Shown here: piece by piece, positions 1-10,100 of the stretch
Position numbering within the stretch: position 1 is the stretch's first letter
How the letters are laid out: each line of letters begins with the position of its first letter
Assembly (NCBI GenBank): GCA_949538655.1
Contig: CATISE010000072.1
Coordinates: 1 to 22,195 of the forward strand
Reading direction: 5' to 3'
DNA from: Marine Group II euryarchaeote MED-G33
GTDB lineage: Archaea; Thermoplasmatota; Poseidoniia; Poseidoniales; Thalassarchaeaceae
DNA length: 22,195 nt
Notes under the pieces: generated by a model
Seen by the model: the letters and a program-made list of their open reading frames with translations, nothing else
Databases searched by the model: none
What the model was told of the DNA's origin: nothing
Position numbers and translations under genes: made by a program

Positions 1-3000
1 ACACTTTGCTTAGCCTGCATGTATACGATTGTCGGTTCGGCTCTAGAAACACTCGATTCTGCAGGATTCGAGGGTGCTGGAGATGACATCCAAGCACCTG
101 AAGATGAAACACAACTCGAAGGCTCAGATTTTGATGAAGATGGCCTGAGTGACAGAATGGAAATTACCCAATATGGTACTGATTTTGACAATGACGATAC
201 CGATGGCGATGGTTTACTCGATGGATGGGAAGTCGCCAATGGTCTAGATCCTCTCGATGATGGCGACGCCGACTTTGGAGAAATTGAATCCAGTCAGAAT
301 CCAAATGAGGATGATGTTACGACAGGAGAGAATAACGAAACATTCCCCGACCCAGACAATGGCCCTATGGGAGACCCTGATCGTGATGGTTTGCCCAATG
401 CTGAAGAGGCTGAATATGGAACCAATCCCAATCTAAGAGACAGTGATTCTGACGGCCTTAACGATGGTTGGGAAGTACTTCACCAACAAACCGTAATCGG
501 TGCTGATGGAATCCCATTCACGCTGATGAACCCAACAGATGCAAACTGGGAATGCAGTCTTCTCAGCCCACAAGTCGAAGCTGACTGGATTGCTGCGTTT
601 GGAATTGACGAGTGGAATATGTTGGAAGATTCCTTCTCAAACCGCCACTCCTGCGACTCGGTTTTAGATGTCGATTCAGATACAATGCCAAATTACATTG
701 AGGAGCGATATGGAACTGATCCATGGTCAGAGGACAGTGATGGCGACCTCATTGGCGATGAAGTCGAAGTTGGATTCGGCGATATAACAATCGATTCATA
801 CTGTGGAAATACTGTAAACTCGATGTCCATTTCTGCTCCATTTACACAGGCACGTCAAACCGAAGAGAATCTCGCATGGTTTGAGGAAGACATGGACAAT
901 GATGGACGAGCGAACGGACCAGGTGACTGGGATACAGATGGTGATGGTATGCCTGATGGGTTCGAATATTGCTACAAGGAAATTCTTGACCCCGCAAATG
1001 CTACAGATTCCTTTTCAGATTCCGATGGCGATGGATTGTCGAACGTAGAAGAATACCAAGTTGCATACACCTGGGGTGCATCTCAATTCACGGACCCAAC
1101 AGATCCAGATTCTGATGATGACTTCATGCCCGATGGATGGGAAGCCAACAACGGATTGAATCCCCGCAATGGTAGCAATGGAATCGACGACCCAGACCAT
1201 GATGGATTCGACCAAAATGGAAATGGGGATGTCCGCCTTTCAGAGTTTGATGGATTTGCCCGAGTGCATTCATTGAATGTCGATCTCTATCAAGAAGTGA
1301 CGGCGAATCAAACCGTAGCATGGGCAAAGGTCACACTGTCTGGCGCCAGTTCAGGTGGGTCACAATATGAACTCATTCCGCTATTGGCACCTTGTGACGG
1401 GTTTGTTTACTCGATTTCGGCACAGGTAAATGAAGAGATTACTGAACGTAGCTTTGTGTGGATGAATATTGTTGAACACAATGAGCGATTCACCAACCTC
1501 GATGAATACGAGGCCCGTGACCGTGATGGTGATGGTGTAATCGATGGGCGCTCTAGTGACCCATTGAACCCAGATACCGACGGGGATGGGCTACTGGATG
1601 GAATCGAAGTCATGGGATGGACCATTCGAGTTGTCAACCGTGGCGTGAATGTAGTTCACGTAACCAGCGACCCCGGGGTTTTCGATACCGACGGTGATGG
1701 ACTAAATGACAGTCGTGAATATTACATCACATACACCAACGCGAGCAATCGCGATACTGACAGTGACAATCTAGAAGATTACACGGAAGCAGTTGATGGA
1801 TACGTTTGGGATGGTGTACCATACACAACCAATGCATCCATGTTCGACACCGACAATGATGGGCTCGAAGATGGTGAAGAAATTGCCCTTGGTCTCGATC
1901 AGTACATCACACACGCCAACAATTCGGATACTGACAATGACACGCTCAATGATGGTGATGAAGTTCTATTCATCCCTCGCCCATGGCAGTCAGCCACCAA
2001 CCCTCTTGTCAACGATACAGACAATGATGGCATGCTGGACGGATGGGAAATGCAAGTTGAATCAACTACGGACAATACCCGATCCCATTCATTGTGGATT
2101 GCCATGAGTACTTGGAGACCTGTTGGCTGTGAGGACTCATCCTGTGAGAAGGCCCCTGGTGGTTGGATTTATCTCAATGGAATCCAAGAATGGTCCGGTA
2201 GCGCTGGAGATGCTGACAATGATGGAAAGCCAGATCCAAAATATTTCATCCATGAAATGAACCTGACTGGTTTCTCAATGCCTACAGAAGGTGGACGTTG
2301 GGCACTGGACCCCGCGATGGGTAGTTTGCCAGATGCCAACTTCGATGTTGACAACGACACCCTGCCGAACGCGATGGAGGCACCGGACCGTTGGAATACC
2401 AACCCCGTTGATGACGACACTGATGGTGACAGATTGGCAGATGGCTGGGAAGTTTACTGGTCGGATAAGGCGCTAGAATTGGGACTTTCAAACTCCGAGG
2501 AACTACAAGCAATCGGAGCTCGCGGACCGATGGATCCAAGCATGATTGACAGCGATCTAGATGGGATTGAAGATGGAGAGGAAGATTTCGATCGAGACGG
2601 ATTGAATCGAACCAACCTATTGAACCGATATTGCCCCTCGCACAATGACCCAACCACATTCAATTGTCACATTGATCCCACCACAGAAGCAGGTGGGCAG
2701 TTCTATGATGACTTGGAGAATTTTACCAACTATGAGGAATTGTTGAATGGCACCAGCCCGGTCCAGAACGATACTGAAGGTGATGGTTTAGAAGATGGTC
2801 CAGAAGTATTCTACCAAGACCATGACAACGATGACATGGCTTCTGGGTGGGAATATTACTTCCAATTCGATCCATTCGATGCCGCTGACGCAATTATCGA
2901 CGTTGATCAAGATGGTTACTCAAATAAATGTGAAGAAAAATGGTACACAAATCCACGTGAACCGACAAGCTTCCCTGGCCAAGGCCAGCACTGTGACAAC

Positions 3001-3009
3001 TTTGAATGA
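1..3009 (+). CDS. Secreted thrombospondin type 3 (TSP3) repeat protein, 5' end missing
   Basis: The reading frame is open from base 1, so the gene begins upstream of the window; the first ATG at 19 is probably internal. The first residues (TLCLACMYTIVGSA) look like the end of a signal peptide, so only a few residues are likely missing. The remaining protein of about 1000 residues is almost entirely acidic repeats of the form DxDxDGxxDGxE, roughly twenty copies, often followed by GTDP or GLDP, as in bacterial and archaeal TSP3 or EF-hand-like calcium-binding stalks. Two longer non-repeat inserts lie near residues 415-495 and 690-760. There is no transmembrane segment or anchor at the C-terminus, so the protein is either released or held by partners; the next gene encodes a membrane-anchored PKD protein that could serve as one (inference). 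Calcium binding is known for the family. The exact function is unknown. Confidence 0.85.
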   Translation, partial: TLCLACMYTIVGSALETLDSAGFEGAGDDIQAPEDETQLEGSDFDEDGLSDRMEITQYGTDFDNDDTDGDGLLDGWEVANGLDPLDDGDADFGEIESSQNPNEDDVTTGENNETFPDPDNGPMGDPDRDGLPNAEEAEYGTNPNLRDSDSDGLNDGWEVLHQQTVIGADGIPFTLMNPTDANWECSLLSPQVEADWIAAFGIDEWNMLEDSFSNRHSCDSVLDVDSDTMPNYIEERYGTDPWSEDSDGDLIGDEVEVGFGDITIDSYCGNTVNSMSISAPFTQARQTEENLAWFEEDMDNDGRANGPGDWDTDGDGMPDGFEYCYKEILDPANATDSFSDSDGDGLSNVEEYQVAYTWGASQFTDPTDPDSDDDFMPDGWEANNGLNPRNGSNGIDDPDHDGFDQNGNGDVRLSEFDGFARVHSLNVDLYQEVTANQTVAWAKVTLSGASSGGSQYELIPLLAPCDGFVYSISAQVNEEITERSFVWMNIVEHNERFTNLDEYEARDRDGDGVIDGRSSDPLNPDTDGDGLLDGIEVMGWTIRVVNRGVNVVHVTSDPGVFDTDGDGLNDSREYYITYTNASNRDTDSDNLEDYTEAVDGYVWDGVPYTTNASMFDTDNDGLEDGEEIALGLDQYITHANNSDTDNDTLNDGDEVLFIPRPWQSATNPLVNDTDNDGMLDGWEMQVESTTDNTRSHSLWIAMSTWRPVGCEDSSCEKAPGGWIYLNGIQEWSGSAGDADNDGKPDPKYFIHEMNLTGFSMPTEGGRWALDPAMGSLPDANFDVDNDTLPNAMEAPDRWNTNPVDDDTDGDRLADGWEVYWSDKALELGLSNSEELQAIGARGPMDPSMIDSDLDGIEDGEEDFDRDGLNRTNLLNRYCPSHNDPTTFNCHIDPTTEAGGQFYDDLENFTNYEELLNGTSPVQNDTEGDGLEDGPEVFYQDHDNDDMASGWEYYFQFDPFDAADAIIDVDQDGYSNKCEEKWYTNPREPTSFPGQGQHCDNFE

Positions 3010-3025
3010 TGAATTTAGTTGGAAA

Positions 3026-3043
3026 AGCGCCCTTTAGGGCGCT
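3026..3043 (+). other. Perfect intergenic hairpin, 7-bp stem
   Basis: AGCGCCC and GGGCGCT pair perfectly around a TTTA loop, 17 bases after the TSP3 gene and 45 bases before the chosen start of the next gene. No T-run follows, so it does not look like a standard archaeal poly-T terminator. It could be a 3' end, processing or leader structure. Similar short hairpins occur at 15196-15214 and 20187-20201. Confidence 0.55.
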
Positions 3044-3087
3044 CAAGCGAACCAACGATTCAAAACAGTGCAGGTAGCCCTGCTGTC

Positions 3088-4593
3088 ATGGTCCAGGGCA
3101 CTACTCGTCTTGCCTCGGCCTTGTGCCTGCTGATTCTGATCTCACCCCTTGGTGCCTCTGTCAATGAACCAACCGATGATTCACCTCAGATTATCATCGA
3201 ACAAAACCATGGATTGAATGTTAATTCAAACATCAATATAACGGGGACATATATCGATGAACTACTGCCAATTTCAATGACCTGGGAAATCTACAATGGA
3301 GTTGAACGAATCGATGAAGGCGATTTGCTGGATCATTTATCCGAATCTGGAGATTCACATTCCTCAAGCCGAAACTCGTGGCAATATTACATCAATCTCA
3401 ATTTCACATCAACACCCTCCTGTTCCTGTGTTCTAGAAATTGAAGCCACCGATACAAACGGGCAAAAGGACATGGCGCAATTGATTCTATTTGCCCAAGA
3501 CGAAGATGCTGAATCGTTAACCCAATTGAATCCCTTGATTATTTTTGAAAATCCCATAGGGCAATTGACAGGGGAGGTTGAGATTGATACGATCGCAATG
3601 GACATGTCCGGTTCCACAAGTGCACAATGGGCGATTAGTAACAGTAGCGAAATCCAAATGTCTTGTATCCAATCGTGGATTGAATCACCAGAACAAGTTC
3701 AATGGCACAATATGACTGCTATAATACCAGATTCAAGTCAATCATTCACATTGGATACATTGGCCTACGACGATGGTGAATATTCGTTGATGGTGAGGGC
3801 TGTATCAGATGATTTGTATTCCACTTGCGCATGTAAGCCGATTGGTATCGACAACAATGCACCTACGGCTAGAATCGATGGACCAAGTGAAATGACTGAA
3901 TATTCGGGGACTATCCAATTTGATGGTACAGGAAGTAGCGATTTGTTTTGGGGACAAGATGAATTGGTATTTTTGTGGGTACTTGAAGATGAATTAGGAG
4001 AAAAGACAATCCGAAGTGGAGTTGATCTTCGTACGTTTGACGTTGATGCTTCAAAATCAGGAAATTTTACACTGACATTGACCGTTGTTGACAATGTCGG
4101 ATTTTCCGATACGGTTTCGCACGAATTCAACATCACCAATCAAGTTCCAGTAGCGGCACTCCGAATCGGTGGACAGGCGCTTGAAGATGGAGACCAGATT
4201 ACGCTTACAGACAGTACACAATGGCTGGTTGAATGTAGCGATTCAACGGATAGTGATAATGACAAATCAGGGCTTGTCTGTACATGGTATGTTGATGACG
4301 AGCCATTGATGACAGGTTGGTCTAGACAATTAGTGAGTCCAGAAGATCTTTCCAAACCTCACACGCTAATGCTCGAAGTGACGGATGACGATGGGATGAG
4401 TGATACTATTACAGTCACATTTGGTGTCCAAGACACACCCTCTGATCCAATGTATGTGGCAGACGATACCGATAACCAATTTTGGCTGCTAATGGTTGTG
4501 TTTGGGGCCATCCTTGTCGCCATACCCCTTACCATGGCCTTAATGCAGCGCTTTACAGGTAAGTCAACAGCGATTCCCAAATGGAAGAGATGA
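3088..4593 (+). CDS. Secreted PKD/Ig-like domain protein with C-terminal membrane anchor
   Basis: The chosen start gives 501 residues and puts a clean signal peptide at the N-terminus (basic MVQGTTR, then SALCLLILISPLGA). The frame is open back to an ATG at 3019, but that would add 23 polar residues before the signal and would cover the hairpin at 3026-3043. The outer part contains several beta-sandwich-like segments. The best two, about residues 255-440, have PKD-like features: APTARIDGPSE, FDGTGSSD, LTLTVVDNVG, then VPVAALRIGG and LEVTDDDGMSD. Paired cysteines (CSC, CAC, and two more distant ones) suggest disulfides. A hydrophobic helix at about residues 465-488 (FWLLMVVFGAILVAIPL) and a short basic tail (IPKWKR) give a type I membrane topology, outside facing out. 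It follows the TSP3 gene closely and probably shares its surface role. No catalytic motif was seen. Confidence 0.85.
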   Translation: MVQGTTRLASALCLLILISPLGASVNEPTDDSPQIIIEQNHGLNVNSNINITGTYIDELLPISMTWEIYNGVERIDEGDLLDHLSESGDSHSSSRNSWQYYINLNFTSTPSCSCVLEIEATDTNGQKDMAQLILFAQDEDAESLTQLNPLIIFENPIGQLTGEVEIDTIAMDMSGSTSAQWAISNSSEIQMSCIQSWIESPEQVQWHNMTAIIPDSSQSFTLDTLAYDDGEYSLMVRAVSDDLYSTCACKPIGIDNNAPTARIDGPSEMTEYSGTIQFDGTGSSDLFWGQDELVFLWVLEDELGEKTIRSGVDLRTFDVDASKSGNFTLTLTVVDNVGFSDTVSHEFNITNQVPVAALRIGGQALEDGDQITLTDSTQWLVECSDSTDSDNDKSGLVCTWYVDDEPLMTGWSRQLVSPEDLSKPHTLMLEVTDDDGMSDTITVTFGVQDTPSDPMYVADDTDNQFWLLMVVFGAILVAIPLTMALMQRFTGKSTAIPKWKR

Positions 4594-4632
4594 TGACCCG
4601 AATGTCTCATGAAGGTCGAATGATTCGGCGTA

Positions 4633-5970
4633 ATGATGTATGAGAGAGTTAGCTCTACTCTGGGCAACCGACCCGATGCGATTTCGCATCAGGAAATGCG
4701 TCAGCGGCAGAAGGGTTTTTGTTCGGAATTACCAATCAATTCTGTAGCAATCATTGCTAACAACCCTGTGTCTATTCGAAGTCGTGACACGCATCACCGT
4801 CATCGATTCAACTCCTACCTACACTATCTGACTGGTTGGCACGGAGAGGAAGGAGTGGCAGTCTTCCACCACTCCGATGGAAATTGGAATTGCCGACTCT
4901 ATGTCCAGCCCCGAGATGTCGAAAAGGAAACTTGGACGGGGCGAAGACCTGGCCTCGAAGGGGCACTTTCTGGTTGGCCTGTAGATGAAGCAAATAGTCG
5001 ATATGAATTGGCCGAAAATCTCTCCAAACTGCTGTCCAATTGTGAGGATATTTACCATATTGAAGGACTAGATACTTCAGTCGATGAAATTGTCAAACAG
5101 GCATTACGTGATGAGCCACTAGATCCTCGACTGATCCTCGACAACCTCCGAGTTATCAAGTCAGAAAGGGAAATTGAATTGATGCAACATTCTGCAGATT
5201 TGGCAGCATACACCCACATCGAAGCAATGCGTGAATGCAAAGTCGGCATGGGTGAATGGCATATGCAATCGATCATCGAAGGATGCTTCCTCTATCACCA
5301 ATCAGAATGGGCGTACCCCAGCATTGTTGGAAGTGGAGACAATGCCACCATCTTGCACTACAATGAGAATACTGATGTCATGAATGATGGTGATTTGGTC
5401 CTGATTGATGCGGGATGCGAAATTGATGGATATGCTAGCGATATCACCCGAACATTCCCCGTAAATGGAAAGTTCACTGGCGCACAGAAAGACATCTATG
5501 AGCTCGTTCTTAAATCCCAATTGGCTGGAATAGAAGCATGTCAAGCGGGTTCCCCATGGAGTTCCATGCATAATGCAACTTCGAAAATCCTGGCTCAAGG
5601 TCTGATTGATTTGGGAATCTTAGATTGCACATTTGAAGAAGCGTTAGGTGATAGTTTCAATGGCCTTTATCGGCAATTTTTCATGCACGGAACAGGTCAC
5701 TTCTTGGGCCTTGATGTACACGATGTCGGAGGTGGACGGCAGGGTGATGGTAAGCCGGAACGAATACTGACACCAGGCATGATTGTAACCATTGAACCCG
5801 GCCTTTACTTCGGTGCTTGGAGAGAGGATATCGAAATCGATTCAAAGTGGGCCGGCATCGGGATTCGGATCGAAGATGATGTCCTCATTACTGAAAATGG
5901 ACCCGTTGTGCTCACCGCAAAATGCCCCAAGGAAATCACTGAAATTGAGGCCCTTGTCGGCTCCAACTGA
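4633..5970 (+). CDS. pepP: Xaa-Pro aminopeptidase / Xaa-Pro dipeptidase (M24B metallopeptidase)
   Basis: This 445-residue enzyme should remove the N-terminal residue ahead of proline using two metal ions. The C-terminal pita-bread fold carries all five expected metal ligands: D259 in LIDAGCE, D270 in SDITRTFP, H356 in HGTGHFLGLDVHDVG, E388 in IEPGLYF and E414 in IRIEDDVLIT. The conserved histidine in LHYNENTD (H242) is also present. Residues 20-170 form the N-terminal creatinase/AMP_N-like domain (RFNSYLHYLTGWHGEEG). Length and order match the PepP type. No signal peptide is seen, so it acts in the cytoplasm, probably in peptide turnover. ATG at 4633 or the next codon at 4636 could be used. 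It is followed after nine bases by the MqnC-like gene and likely cotranscribed with it. Family assignment is certain; PepP versus PepQ specificity is inferred. Confidence 0.95.
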   Translation: MMYERVSSTLGNRPDAISHQEMRQRQKGFCSELPINSVAIIANNPVSIRSRDTHHRHRFNSYLHYLTGWHGEEGVAVFHHSDGNWNCRLYVQPRDVEKETWTGRRPGLEGALSGWPVDEANSRYELAENLSKLLSNCEDIYHIEGLDTSVDEIVKQALRDEPLDPRLILDNLRVIKSEREIELMQHSADLAAYTHIEAMRECKVGMGEWHMQSIIEGCFLYHQSEWAYPSIVGSGDNATILHYNENTDVMNDGDLVLIDAGCEIDGYASDITRTFPVNGKFTGAQKDIYELVLKSQLAGIEACQAGSPWSSMHNATSKILAQGLIDLGILDCTFEEALGDSFNGLYRQFFMHGTGHFLGLDVHDVGGGRQGDGKPERILTPGMIVTIEPGLYFGAWREDIEIDSKWAGIGIRIEDDVLITENGPVVLTAKCPKEITEIEALVGSN

Positions 5971-5979
5971 GGAATTACG

Positions 5980-7158
5980 ATGTGGATGGAAATTCTTGAG
6001 GCACAGCGTGGGCCATCACCCCCCCGTTTGAGTGTTGAAGATGCTGCCATTTTGTATGAAAAAGCAGACTTCAATATGCTTCGCAGTGTTGCATTAGAAC
6101 GACGGCGATTTATCAATCCAGGGAACCATGTTACTTACATGATTGATCGTAACGTGAATTATACAAATGTCTGCACAATCAATTGTCAGTTTTGCTCATT
6201 TTATCGACCACCAGGACATTCTGAAACCTACACTCAAACATATGAGCAGATTTCTGTTCGATTTACTGAATTAGAAGAGGTTGATGGGGTTCGTGTATTG
6301 ATGCAAGGAGGAGTGAATCCCGAGTTACCACTAGAATGGTATACAGAACTAATTCTCTTTTTGAGAAAGGAGCACCCCTCAATTGCATTGGATTGTTTTT
6401 CACCCATTGAAATTGAAGGCATTGCTGAAGTCTGTAATCTATCAACTCTCGAAGTACTAACCGCCCTCAAAGAGGCGGGAATGCATGGACTACCCGGTGG
6501 AGGGGCAGAGATGCTCGTCGATGATGTTCGACTCGATATTTCCCCAAAAAAAGGGAGTGCAGAAAATTGGCTTCGAGTCATGCATGAAGCCCAATCACTT
6601 GGATTGACAACTTCAGCTACGAATGTCATCGGTTTTGGAGAAACTGAATTACACCGTGTGAAACACATGGATCGAATTCGCGATTTACAAGATCAAGCAA
6701 TTGCGAAAGGGTGGACTGGTTTCACTTCATTTGTGGCTTGGCCCGTGCAATTGGAAACCAATGTATTTGGAAAGCGGAATCGTGGTCGGAATCGAATCGA
6801 ATTGGGAGCAGGTCCAACCGAATATCTGCGCCATGTAGCCGTCTCTAGGTTGTTCTTCGACAATATCGACCACATCCAAGGATCGTGGCCTACAATGGGC
6901 CTAGATATTGCGCAGATGGCCCTCTTTGGAGGTGCGGATGACATTGGTTCAACCATGATGGAGGAAAATGTGGTATCTGCATCCGGGACTGAGAAGACGT
7001 GTGCGCTTGAGATCGAGTTGCAAGAAGCGATTCGCCGTGCAGGATTCGTCGCTTTACGAAGAGATTCCGACTACAATTTACTCGAAACTCCCGATGTTGC
7101 ATCGGATGTGCAGGGATTCCCCGCGCCCCCTCCATTACAACCAGCAACGAACGCTTAG
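5980..7158 (+). CDS. mqnC: Radical SAM enzyme, MqnC-like (cyclic dehypoxanthine futalosine synthase)
   Basis: The 392-residue protein has the radical SAM cluster motif C65-x3-C69-x2-C72 in NYTNVCTINCQFCSFYRPPG. Further signatures are MQGGVNPELP (108-117), LPGGGAEML (171-179) and GADDIGSTMMEENVVSASG (318-336). These resemble MqnC, which cyclises dehypoxanthine futalosine in the futalosine route to menaquinone. The relative CofH (F420 synthesis) shares the fold, but its end motif usually reads GG(T/S)LMEE rather than GSTMMEENVV. No other mqn gene lies in the window. A GAGG at 5969-5972 sits at ribosome-binding distance before ATG 5980; ATG 5986 is an alternative. The stop codon abuts the stop of the opposing lipoprotein gene. 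MqnC is my preferred call, at lower confidence than the family. Confidence 0.8.
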   Translation: MWMEILEAQRGPSPPRLSVEDAAILYEKADFNMLRSVALERRRFINPGNHVTYMIDRNVNYTNVCTINCQFCSFYRPPGHSETYTQTYEQISVRFTELEEVDGVRVLMQGGVNPELPLEWYTELILFLRKEHPSIALDCFSPIEIEGIAEVCNLSTLEVLTALKEAGMHGLPGGGAEMLVDDVRLDISPKKGSAENWLRVMHEAQSLGLTTSATNVIGFGETELHRVKHMDRIRDLQDQAIAKGWTGFTSFVAWPVQLETNVFGKRNRGRNRIELGAGPTEYLRHVAVSRLFFDNIDHIQGSWPTMGLDIAQMALFGGADDIGSTMMEENVVSASGTEKTCALEIELQEAIRRAGFVALRRDSDYNLLETPDVASDVQGFPAPPPLQPATNA

Positions 7159-10100
7159 TTACTCATCTCCTTCAGTGGAGCATTCTTCTTGTCGAATGAT
7201 TTCAACAGTTGTTTGAATCTGTCCGGTATCATTTGTGGGTGTTGCAACGCCTGGTGAATGATCTACTTGTGCGCTGATGTTTTCACTGACGTTGGTGTAG
7301 TAAACTACCCAAATGTTGGCATGGATATTCTGATTGGCACCTGACTGTTCATTCTGTGGCACGTAATTTTGCCCATTGTACAATCCTTGGTATCGAAGAC
7401 TGTTTTGTCCACTGGTCAAATCAATCCAATCCGTGATGTCGAATGTCCATGGCTTGACGTCTTGTCCTGCACACCAACCTGCACGCCCATAGGGCCACGA
7501 ACCCAATTGATTGGCCTGAGCCCCATTGTGCATTTCCTTTGCGCAACCTTCGTTATCGCTTCCAACAGAGCCATTTCCAGCCATTGGATGATCTTCCTGT
7601 GTAACGAAGCCATTCATACTGTAGCGGTGTTCATGATTGCAGAATTCGGCACAATTGGCATTGTCCTTTCCAAATCCATGACCCGTGATGACGGCATAGA
7701 TTTCGATTTTCTCAGTACCTGCAGGAATTTGTAAATCGTGTACACGCTTGTATTGTGATTCGTTATTGTATTCACCACGGAAAGAACCACCATTGAACGC
7801 CAATTCCGCATCGGTCGGGCGTAGCCCATCATCTTCCCAATTTGAGAGGTAGACGCTGACATTGAGCCAACCGCCGTTGGCACCACGATAACGGAACATG
7901 TGGTCTCCACCATCGGTCAGCTCAAACAATCGTGGTGAAATGTCGGTCAACCATCGGCCTTCACGACCGTAGGTCGTAATCCAATAGCCAAATTCAGTAC
8001 TACACGTTGAAGCATTGCCTACTTCATCGCAGATTTGCATATACTGACTGTAATCCCACTCGTGACACCCGCCATAGGACCCGTCATCCTTCTGGTATCG
8101 ATCTCGATGTTCACTGCAACCATGATGCATGTAGAGTTCCATCGTGTTGAACCCCTCCATGATGGATGCGTTTGGGAATGAACCGTTGGCCAATGAAGAA
8201 TGCCCACCGCCCCAACCACCGCTATGTCGCTGTGCAACCATGATGTCAACAACTGTGATGCTAGGGTCGTGCCGGCGCATTTCTGTGGGGAATTCGGAAT
8301 TGAATTGCAAAGGCATCTTTGCAATATAATCCAAGCGATATTGAACGCCGTGTGTTCCAGCCCAATTATACAACGAGCCTATTTCGCGCCACTGCTGGAA
8401 TCGGTCCATTCCGTAGTAAAATGCGCTCCAATCACCGATCACCCCACCAAGACCACCTCCAATGGCACCACCTTGTTGATCGATGTAATGGACATGAGAA
8501 TCGACCCATGCTTTGTCTGCATCGTTCAACCCATTTCTGTATGAATTTACCCTGTTGTTCATTGCATCGATGTCATTGCGGTAATCGCTATCAAAAGATC
8601 CAAAGAAAACATGTGCATTATCTGGTAGTGTATTCAAAAAACGAGCAATATCTTGCTTCCAAATGGGCGACATGTAAGAACTGGAATCCTGATTGAAGAT
8701 GAACAGGTATGTACTCTCTCCATCCCAATCTCGAGACATCACCCAATTACCGGATTTTGTTTGTAGTGTGAAATCACCAGCGATTCCGAACCTCTCTGTA
8801 GAAGACGGTCCTGTGTTCCAAGATATAGGAACTTGCAATACTGTGCAACCCTCGGAATTCGATGTCCATCGTGACTCAGAATCAGGGCATTGGTCTACAT
8901 TCGCAAAAATGCCATCACCATCTAAATCTGCACAGCCAACCTCGTTTACATCGAGGCCAGTTGGTGTACCTGAACATTGGTCGGTATCATCCATGACACC
9001 ATCATTATCCCCATCCCATTCGTATGAGGCGCATCCAAATTCATTGACTACAGCTCCAAGCTGGGTTCGTATACACTGGTCATCAAAGTCGATGACACCA
9101 TCGGCATCATCGTCCCCATCTTCATCAGAATCCCGACAACCATCCATGTCGTAGTCAGTTGAATCACTTTGGGTCCAACCGATAACACCCCTAGGGCATG
9201 AATCTACTTCGTCGAGTGTTCCATCATTATCATCATCCAAATCATCATCTGAATCGCGGCACCCATCACGGTCGTAATCAGATGCACCTGTGGATTGCCA
9301 CCCGGGTGTACCCAGTGGACAATTATCGTAAGGGTCGGTAATGACATCATCATCATCATCATCATCTTCTGAAACATCTTGACATCCATCTGAGTCATGA
9401 TCAAAATCTGTGTTCGTTGAATCCCAACCAATCAATCCTCTTGCACACCGATCTGAAGTATCGGGGCGCCCATCATCATCATCATCGGTATCCTCTGAAA
9501 TATCATGGCACCCGTCACCATCGATATCGTTTGAAGGGGCAGATACGAACGCCACACTACTTTCCACACAACTGTCTGCCTCATCGGGAATTCCATCTCC
9601 ATCAAGATCTGGGTTTTCTTCGGCAAAGACATACACGTATATCGAAACGTTGTCTGTTGTAACTTCTGAACTCCCACAGGAAATCCTGAATGTGCCATTG
9701 AACGAGGATTCGACGAAACCTAGTGGAATCGATGCGTATTCACCTGAAATTGATACTGTCTGAATGCGCTCTAGTTCATCAACCCAAACTCCTGAACAGG
9801 TGTTTAGTGCAGAATGAACAATCTTTGCTCTAGCAATCACTGATTCATCAGGTTCCACATAAATCACCGGCGGAAATGCGGAAATTGATACAGGGTCTTC
9901 AGGGGGGTTTGAAATTGTTACAGAAGCGAATAGCACTTCTGTCTTTTGCGTGGAAATTTCATTCGTCATGGTGATTCGTACATTATACGTTCCAGAAGGT
10001 AGAATTCCAAAATCGACTGTGAACGTATCCATTCCGACCTCAACTGTGCCCTGAACAACCCCATTGGCAACAGAGGCGACAATCTTGGCGTCAAGGTCTC

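Noticed and set aside
3019..3087. N-terminal extension of the PKD protein from ATG 3019
   Set aside because: It would put 23 polar residues ahead of the signal peptide and run through the hairpin at 3026-3043; the ATG at 3088 gives a clean signal.
5980..7158. CofH (F420 synthesis) as the identity of the radical SAM enzyme
   Set aside because: The GSTMMEENVV and LPGGGAEML motifs fit MqnC better, though only a phylogeny would settle it.
9204..9431. Repeat-rich stretch as a CRISPR array or tandem repeat locus
   Set aside because: The repeats are coding TSP3 units with varied DNA; there are no equal repeats with unique spacers. No CRISPR array, insertion sequence or integrase was seen anywhere in the window.
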